A stretch of 64,000 nucleotides of DNA. Source: Bradyrhizobium uaiense (GTDB lineage Bacteria; Pseudomonadota; Alphaproteobacteria; Rhizobiales; Xanthobacteraceae). This document shows positions 59,389 to 64,000 of this stretch, in pieces (position 1 is the first letter of the stretch; each line of letters opens with the position of its first letter). The DNA is taken from the NCBI RefSeq assembly GCF_010811875.1, contig NZ_VKHP01000005.1, positions 1-64,000 of the forward strand. The letters are read 5' to 3'. The position numbers were made by a program, and so were the translations under genes. The notes below the pieces were generated by a model, which was not told where the DNA came from, ran no database searches, and worked only from the letters and a program-made list of their open reading frames with translations.

Positions 59389-60707
59389 GGCTTCACCGCG
59401 ACCATTTCAGCCGCACGCGCGGCACTCCGACCCAGCACGAGGACGCAAACCGCGGCCACCGCACAGAGCAGCGCCACCGGCAACATCCCGAGCACAAAGC
59501 TGCCCGTCGATTGTTTGACCAAACCGACCACGTTCACCATCAGGCCGCCGCCGATCAGGTTGGAGATCGCATTGATGCCGGCGAGGCCGGCCGCGAGGGT
59601 ACTGGTCGAGAGCCAACTCGCCGAAAGCGCCCAGAACGGCCCCTTGAAGGCATAGGCGCCCACCAGACAGCAAGTGACCATGACGACCGTCGGGACGACG
59701 GCGGTGCCCGTCAGGCCCAAGGCCGTGAAACCGCCGGCCGCAAGCAGAAGCGTCAGTGCCGTGTGCCAGCGGCGCTCACCCGTCTTGTCGGAGTGGCGTC
59801 CCCACAGGACCATGACTACGGTCGCGATGCCGTAGGGAATCGCGTTGACGAAGCCAGTCTGAAGGTTCGAGAGTCCGAACGATTTCAGAAGCTGCGGTTG
59901 CCAGACCGACAGCACACTTCCCGTTGCGGACGCACCCGAGCACACCAGCGCCATTACCAGAAAGTACTTGTTGGTGGCGAGTTGCCAGAGCGAGAGATGC
60001 CCGACGGGCCGGCGCGCGGCCGCATCAGCCTCCATGCGCCCGGTCAACCATGCGCGCTGCTCGTTGGTCAGCCAGGATGCCTGCGCCGGCTTATCGGTCA
60101 GCACGAACAGGCACGCGAGGCCCAGCAGAACCGTGGGCACGCCCTCCAGGATAAAGAGCCACTGCCAGCCGCGCAAGCCGAGCGCGCCGTCGAGCTCGAG
60201 CAGGCCGACCGAGAGCGGCGAACCTAGGAAGGTCGCGAGCGGGATCGACACCGTGAACGTCGCCAGGATGCGCGCGCGATACTGCGATGGCAACCAGTAG
60301 GTCAGGTACAGGATGGCCCCCGGAAAGAAGCCGGCCTCCGCAGCGCCCAGGAGGAATCGCATCGCATAGAGCGAGTACGGCCCGACGACGAACGCCATGC
60401 ACATGGTCACCAGCCCCCAGGTGATCATGATGCGGGCGATCCAACGCCGGGCGCCGACCCTCTGCAGAGCCAGGTTACTCGGCACTTCGACCAGAAAGTA
60501 GGAGACGAAGAAGAGACTGGCGGCGAAGCCGAACATCGCCGGCGTCAGACCCAGATCATTGTTCATCTGCAACGCAGCGAAGCCAACGTTCACGCGATCG
60601 AGCAGCGCGAAGAAGTAGCAGATCATCAGGAACGGAACGAGCCGCAGCAGCACGCGGCGCATCGTTGTCTTTTCGATCTGGTCGAGGTCTGTCCGAACGG
60701 TGGTCAC
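59385..60707 (-). CDS. MFS transporter, ACS family (cluster B)
   Basis: A 440-residue carrier with about 12 helices: FALLDRVNVGFAALQMNNDL and VPSNLALQRVGARRWIARIM are typical of the ACS group that includes tartrate, phthalate and glucarate carriers. Start ATG 60707 lies 27 bases after the dehydrogenase gene stop. Its stop overlaps the exported amidohydrolase start by four bases, so the two are translationally coupled. Substrate probably the acid handled by the operon. Confidence 0.92.
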   Translation of the reverse strand: MTTVRTDLDQIEKTTMRRVLLRLVPFLMICYFFALLDRVNVGFAALQMNNDLGLTPAMFGFAASLFFVSYFLVEVPSNLALQRVGARRWIARIMITWGLVTMCMAFVVGPYSLYAMRFLLGAAEAGFFPGAILYLTYWLPSQYRARILATFTVSIPLATFLGSPLSVGLLELDGALGLRGWQWLFILEGVPTVLLGLACLFVLTDKPAQASWLTNEQRAWLTGRMEADAAARRPVGHLSLWQLATNKYFLVMALVCSGASATGSVLSVWQPQLLKSFGLSNLQTGFVNAIPYGIATVVMVLWGRHSDKTGERRWHTALTLLLAAGGFTALGLTGTAVVPTVVMVTCCLVGAYAFKGPFWALSASWLSTSTLAAGLAGINAISNLIGGGLMVNVVGLVKQSTGSFVLGMLPVALLCAVAAVCVLVLGRSAARAAEMVAVKP

Positions 60708-60734
60708 GTCTGTCTCCCTCCCTGTGTCGCGTTG

Positions 60735-61649
60735 TTATTCGGCCGCCTTCGTCTTGGTGGTCATCTTCGCCACGACCGCGTCAATCGCGATTTTGTAGTT
60801 TTCCGGCACGACGCCGTTGAAGTGATCCTTCAGGCCCAGGCTGTTCTTCCAACGCAACCGCGCCGCCGTTGCGTTTGCCATCAGCGGCTCGATCCCTGCG
60901 TCCGCCACGGCCTCGGCAGCCATCTCGACCTCCTCGGCGCGGCGTTTGGCGTGAATGACGCCGGAGGGCGTGAGACTTTCCACGGTATCCATGAATGGCC
61001 GCGTCAACGTCTTCGATGCGGACGCCAGCACGGTCTCGTCGAGGCCGTAGGCACGCGCCGCCAACAACGTCTCGTCGATCAGCGCTTCGATGCCCTTGAC
61101 CAGCACGGAACGGAGGATCTTGATGCCTGACGCCGTGCCGAGCTTCTCGCCCGCGTATTCGATGCTCATGCCCCAGGGCACCAGCAGATCGACGACGCGT
61201 TGCCCAGCTGGACCGCTCGACATCATGTGCATCGAGTAGCCGTTCTTCGGCGTGCCCATGATCGAGCCGTCGCCGAGCGTGGCGTCGGTCTTGGCCAGAC
61301 GTTCCGCGACGCCGTACTTCACCTTCGGCGTGGCCGATGCAAAGTCGAGAAAGGTGTGACGGCCGTCGAGCACGGGCGCGAAGGCGTCCGCGCTTTGCAG
61401 CGATGCGGAGCCCGGCGTTACGCTGAAGATCAGCTCGGCCGCATCGGCCAGCCCTTTGTTGGACTTGACCAGCGTCACGCCGGCGGCCCTGGCCCGGCTC
61501 TGGATCAAATCGGCATAAGGGCCGTCAAAGGCGTATTTGTCGTAACAGAAGATCTGCTGCAGGCCGGCCCCGCGCAGCCCCTTGCCGAGCGTGCTGCCGA
61601 TCTCGCCATATCCGACCAGGCCGAGACGGAATTGTTGTTTCTGGCTCAT
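60735..61649 (-). CDS. 6PGDH-like NAD(P)-dependent dehydrogenase with DUF1932 (cluster B)
   Basis: A 304-residue protein with RLGLVGYGEIGSTLGKGLRG at the start and SGIKILRSVLVKGIEALIDE in the C-terminal DUF1932-type domain. It is close to the cluster A dehydrogenase at 51071-51967 over the full length. ATG 61649 follows AAGGAG; the frame is open further upstream but that part is antisense to other coding sequence or lies in the MFS gene. It should act on a hydroxy acid with NAD(P). 26 bases after the MFS gene stop. Confidence 0.92.
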   Translation of the reverse strand: MSQKQQFRLGLVGYGEIGSTLGKGLRGAGLQQIFCYDKYAFDGPYADLIQSRARAAGVTLVKSNKGLADAAELIFSVTPGSASLQSADAFAPVLDGRHTFLDFASATPKVKYGVAERLAKTDATLGDGSIMGTPKNGYSMHMMSSGPAGQRVVDLLVPWGMSIEYAGEKLGTASGIKILRSVLVKGIEALIDETLLAARAYGLDETVLASASKTLTRPFMDTVESLTPSGVIHAKRRAEEVEMAAEAVADAGIEPLMANATAARLRWKNSLGLKDHFNGVVPENYKIAIDAVVAKMTTKTKAAE

Positions 61650-61675
61650 TGTGTTCTCCTTCGATGTGTTGCGGG

Positions 61676-63016
61676 TCACGCGCGCGCGGTTTTCGGCAGG
61701 GCGGATGCGCGCCCCTGCAGGCTGACGCCGACGATCCGGATGAGGATGGCAGCGAGGATGAGGAACGCGGCAACTGAGATCAGCGCCCAGGAGAAGCTGC
61801 CGGTCGCTTGCCTGATTTCGCCGATCAGATAAGGGCCGACGAAGCCGCCGAGATTTCCTATCGAAACGATCAGTGCCAGCCCGCCGGCGGCGGCGCTGCC
61901 GGTCAGGAAACTCGACGGGATCGGCCAGATCGTCGACTGGTAACACATGATCCCGATGACGGCGCCGCAGAGCGCGATGATCGACATCAGCGCCGACGAG
62001 GTCGCATAGCCGCACACGATCAGCGATGCGGCACCGACCAGCAGCGCTGACGCGACGAACCAGCTCCGTTCGCCGCCCCTATCGGACAAGCGCGCCCACA
62101 GCATCATTGTGATGGCGCCGCAGACATAGGGGATCGCGGCCAGGAAGCCGACGGCCACGACTGAAAAGCCGAACCCTTTAAGGATTTGCGGCATCCACAG
62201 GCCGAGGCCGACCGAGCCGATGATGGCGCAGAAGTTGACGACCGCGCAAACCAGCACCCGCCAATTCGTGAAAGCATCTTTCAGCGAGGACGAATGCTTG
62301 GCTGCGATGGCCTGACGCTCGCTGGCCAGCGTCTTGGTCAGCCAGGTTCGTTCTTCGCTGCTCAGCCATTTGGCCTGCTCAGGCTTGTCGGTCAGCGTGA
62401 ACAGGCAGACGAAGCCGAGGATGCTGGCGGGCAAACCTTCGAGGATGAGCAGCCACTGCCAGCCATGCAGGCCGGCGACGCCATTCAAAGCGAGCAGCGA
62501 GCTTGAGAGCGGCGCGCCAAGGATATTCGCGATGGGAATGCCGAGCAGGAACGCTGCGGTCGCGCGGCCGCGGATGCGGACCGGGAACCAGTAGGTGAAG
62601 TAGAGAAATACGCCGGGCGTGAACCCGGCCTCGCCGAGGCCGAGCAGAAAGCGCATCGCGCCGAAGCTTACTGGACCGACGGCGAAAGCAGTGGCGGCCG
62701 ACAGCAAACCCCAGGTGATCAGGATGCGGGCGATCCATCTGCGCGCACCGACCGCCTGCAGCGCAAGATTACTGGGAACTTCGGCCAGGAAGTAACCGAG
62801 GAAGAACAGGCCGGCGCTCCAGCCGAATTCGGACGGCGAGATGCCGAGATCCTGATTCATCGTCAGGCTCGCAACGCCGACGTTCACCCGATCAAGATAG
62901 GCAACGATGTAGCAGAGCAGCAGGAAGGGGACGATCCGCCACATCACCTTCGAGAGGATACGCTCCTCCTCGGGGGTGAAGCCTGCGCCGGCCGAGGCGG
63001 CGGATGTCGTTGCCAT
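61676..63016 (-). CDS. MFS transporter, ACS family (first gene of cluster B)
   Basis: A 446-residue carrier with about 12 helices; AYLDRVNVGVASLTMNQDLG and VPSNLALQAVGARRWIARIL match the second MFS gene of the operon closely, so the two are paralogues. ATG 63016 follows CGGAGG. It is the promoter-proximal gene of a five-gene operon (MFS, dehydrogenase, MFS, exported amidohydrolase, RraA). A perfect TGAAAC/GTTTCA dyad lies 77 bases upstream, in the gap shared with the divergent FAD oxidase gene. Confidence 0.93.
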   Translation of the reverse strand: MATTSAASAGAGFTPEEERILSKVMWRIVPFLLLCYIVAYLDRVNVGVASLTMNQDLGISPSEFGWSAGLFFLGYFLAEVPSNLALQAVGARRWIARILITWGLLSAATAFAVGPVSFGAMRFLLGLGEAGFTPGVFLYFTYWFPVRIRGRATAAFLLGIPIANILGAPLSSSLLALNGVAGLHGWQWLLILEGLPASILGFVCLFTLTDKPEQAKWLSSEERTWLTKTLASERQAIAAKHSSSLKDAFTNWRVLVCAVVNFCAIIGSVGLGLWMPQILKGFGFSVVAVGFLAAIPYVCGAITMMLWARLSDRGGERSWFVASALLVGAASLIVCGYATSSALMSIIALCGAVIGIMCYQSTIWPIPSSFLTGSAAAGGLALIVSIGNLGGFVGPYLIGEIRQATGSFSWALISVAAFLILAAILIRIVGVSLQGRASALPKTARA

Positions 63017-63092
63017 GGGTTCCTCCGGGTCGGCCGTTGTACCCCGGCCATGGCGCCTGATAGCCAAAACAGAACGCCGTTGCAATTAATTT

Positions 63093-63107
63093 TGAAACGG
63101 TGTTTCA
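63093..63107 (+). promoter_or_regulatory. candidate IclR-type operator, TGAAAC-N3-GTTTCA
   Basis: A perfect inverted repeat with six-base arms and a three-base centre lies between the divergent cluster B operon and the FAD oxidase gene. It resembles KdgR-type (IclR family) sites of the form TGAAAC-N3-GTTTCA. No IclR gene is present in the window. It could control both directions. Confidence 0.6.
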
Positions 63108-63218
63108 TTTGCAAAAGCGCGCACGAAAGCGCTTGCGTCCCGTCCATCAGGCGCGCTCCACTCGAAAAACGGAGCGCCGGCCGTCGGTTACGACATTCGG
63201 CAGGCTTGGGGAGACACC

Positions 63219-64000
63219 ATGCTGCTACGCGTTTCCGATATGCCGGCCCCTGCTCCGCTGCATGCCGAGCTTCTCGCCGAGATTCGTCTGCGCGGGTTTC
63301 AGGGCGATCTGACGCCGGCCTATGCCGATCGGATCGTCTCGGCGACGGACAACTCGATCTACCAGCTGCTTCCGCAAGTCATCGCCTTTCCGCGCAGCGT
63401 CGACGATCTGGTGCGCCTCGCGCGCGTCACAGCGGAAGAGCGCTTTGAGGATATCGTGTTCGCGCCGCGCGGTGGCGGAACCGGCACCAACGGCCAATCG
63501 CTGACCGAAGGCCTGGTGGTGGACGTCTCGCGCCACATGAACCGCATCCTCGAAATCAATCCCAGGGAGCGCTGGGTGCGGGTGCAGGCCGGCGTCGTGA
63601 AGGATCAGCTCAATGCTGCGCTCGCCGAACACGGCCTGTTCTTTCCGCCGGAGCTCTCCACGTCCAATCGCGCCACGATCGGCGGCATGATCAGCACCGA
63701 CGCCAGCGGTCAGGGTTCCTGCCTCTATGGCAAGACGCGCGATCACGTGCTGGAACTGACGACCGTGCTGCTGGACGGCACGGTCTGGACCTCGCGCGCG
63801 ATGGACGACGAGGAACTGCAGCACATCAAGCAGCGCAGCGATCGCGTCGGCGCGGTTCACCGGTTGGTCGATGCGATCCAGCGCGAGCAGGCGGAGCTGA
63901 TCGCGGCTCACTTCCCGAAGCTGAACCGGTGCCTGACCGGCTACGACCTCGCGCATATCCGCGATGACCGCGGGCGCTTCAACCTCAACTCAATCCTGTG
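63219..64000 (+). CDS. YdiJ-type FAD-binding oxidase / D-2-hydroxyacid dehydrogenase, 3' end outside window
   Basis: The frame from ATG 63219 runs off the window, giving about 260 residues of a protein that is normally about 1,000 long. It follows YdiJ closely: YADRIVSATDNSIYQLLPQV, VFAPRGGGTGTNGQSLTEGL (FAD pyrophosphate loop), VDVSRHMNRILEINPRE and STSNRATIGGMISTDASGQG. YdiJ-like proteins have an FAD-binding_4 domain, an FAD-oxidase C domain and 4Fe-4S/CCG domains, and oxidise D-2-hydroxy acids such as D-2-hydroxyglutarate. GGGGAGAC precedes the start. Divergent from cluster B, sharing its operator region. Confidence 0.88.
   Translation, partial: MLLRVSDMPAPAPLHAELLAEIRLRGFQGDLTPAYADRIVSATDNSIYQLLPQVIAFPRSVDDLVRLARVTAEERFEDIVFAPRGGGTGTNGQSLTEGLVVDVSRHMNRILEINPRERWVRVQAGVVKDQLNAALAEHGLFFPPELSTSNRATIGGMISTDASGQGSCLYGKTRDHVLELTTVLLDGTVWTSRAMDDEELQHIKQRSDRVGAVHRLVDAIQREQAELIAAHFPKLNRCLTGYDLAHIRDDRGRFNLNSIL

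Noticed and set aside
61650..62015. Upstream extension of the cluster B dehydrogenase frame
   Set aside because: It overlaps the MFS gene in another frame and is not protein-like; AAGGAG before ATG 61649 marks the true start.
1..64000. CRISPR arrays, rRNA genes, intact insertion sequences
   Set aside because: No regularly spaced repeats, no rRNA-like stretches and no DDE or tyrosine recombinase frames were seen on either strand.

Overview
The window reads as chromosomal DNA of a GC-rich alphaproteobacterium, most likely a Bradyrhizobium-like member of the Hyphomicrobiales. This is inference from gene content: Bug-type and ABC_sub_bind solute-binding proteins, DUF1127, very large Ser/Thr kinase-ATPase-histidine kinase hybrids, FadR-type GntR and TRAP/MFS catabolic clusters, a cyclase with a ferredoxin domain, and a GTTC-N7-GTTC SOS-like box. 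No rRNA, CRISPR array or intact transposase was seen.

Layout. 1-3.6 kb: the end of an enoyl-CoA hydratase, a family III CoA-transferase, and a three-part ferredoxin / class III cyclase / globin sensor. 3.7 kb: a decayed ccoS fragment. 4.1-15.4 kb: two paralogous ~1,700-residue signalling proteins (protein kinase fold, AAA-type ATPase, long helical region, GAF, histidine kinase) separated by a truncated FUSC permease. 15.4-19.7 kb: a Bug solute-binding protein, a LysR regulator and a divergent DoxX / FMN reductase / pirin operon, followed by a tRNA-Arg(CCG)-like gene with a collapsed D-loop. 20.2-34.8 kb: an envelope-protein island of small secreted proteins, an SH3/CxxCH protein, YceI-OmpA, an exported superoxide dismutase, two caspase-fold proteases, a trypsin-type zymogen, three proteins sharing DUF4384-like domains, OmpA, a winged-helix regulator, a pseudogene and an internally duplicated secreted protein. 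35.0-46.2 kb: a signalling island with a winged-helix STAND ATPase, STAS, an HATPase-STAS fusion, a receiver-PP2C phosphatase, DUF1127, a cache-HAMP-GAF histidine kinase, a single-domain receiver and two solute-binding proteins. 44.05-49.5 kb: many broken genes (HTH regulator, CAAX protease, S46-like peptidase start, GNAT start, sigma factor end) and short direct repeats. 49.5-63.0 kb: two converging catabolic clusters that each encode an RraA-type aldolase, a 6PGDH-like dehydrogenase and a PDC-hydrolase-like amidohydrolase but differ in transporters (TRAP plus MFS against two MFS). 63.2 kb to the end: the start of a YdiJ-type FAD-linked oxidase.

How the parts may work together. The envelope island encodes a possible periplasmic protease cascade: caspase-fold enzymes, a family that often cleaves after Arg/Lys, beside a trypsin-type precursor whose activation site is preceded by Arg. 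The 35-46 kb island looks like a partner-switching and two-component network with solute-binding proteins as possible inputs. The 50-63 kb region looks like duplicated, separately regulated uptake and breakdown of a related pair of hydroxy or lactone acids. These readings are inferences from domains and gene order only.
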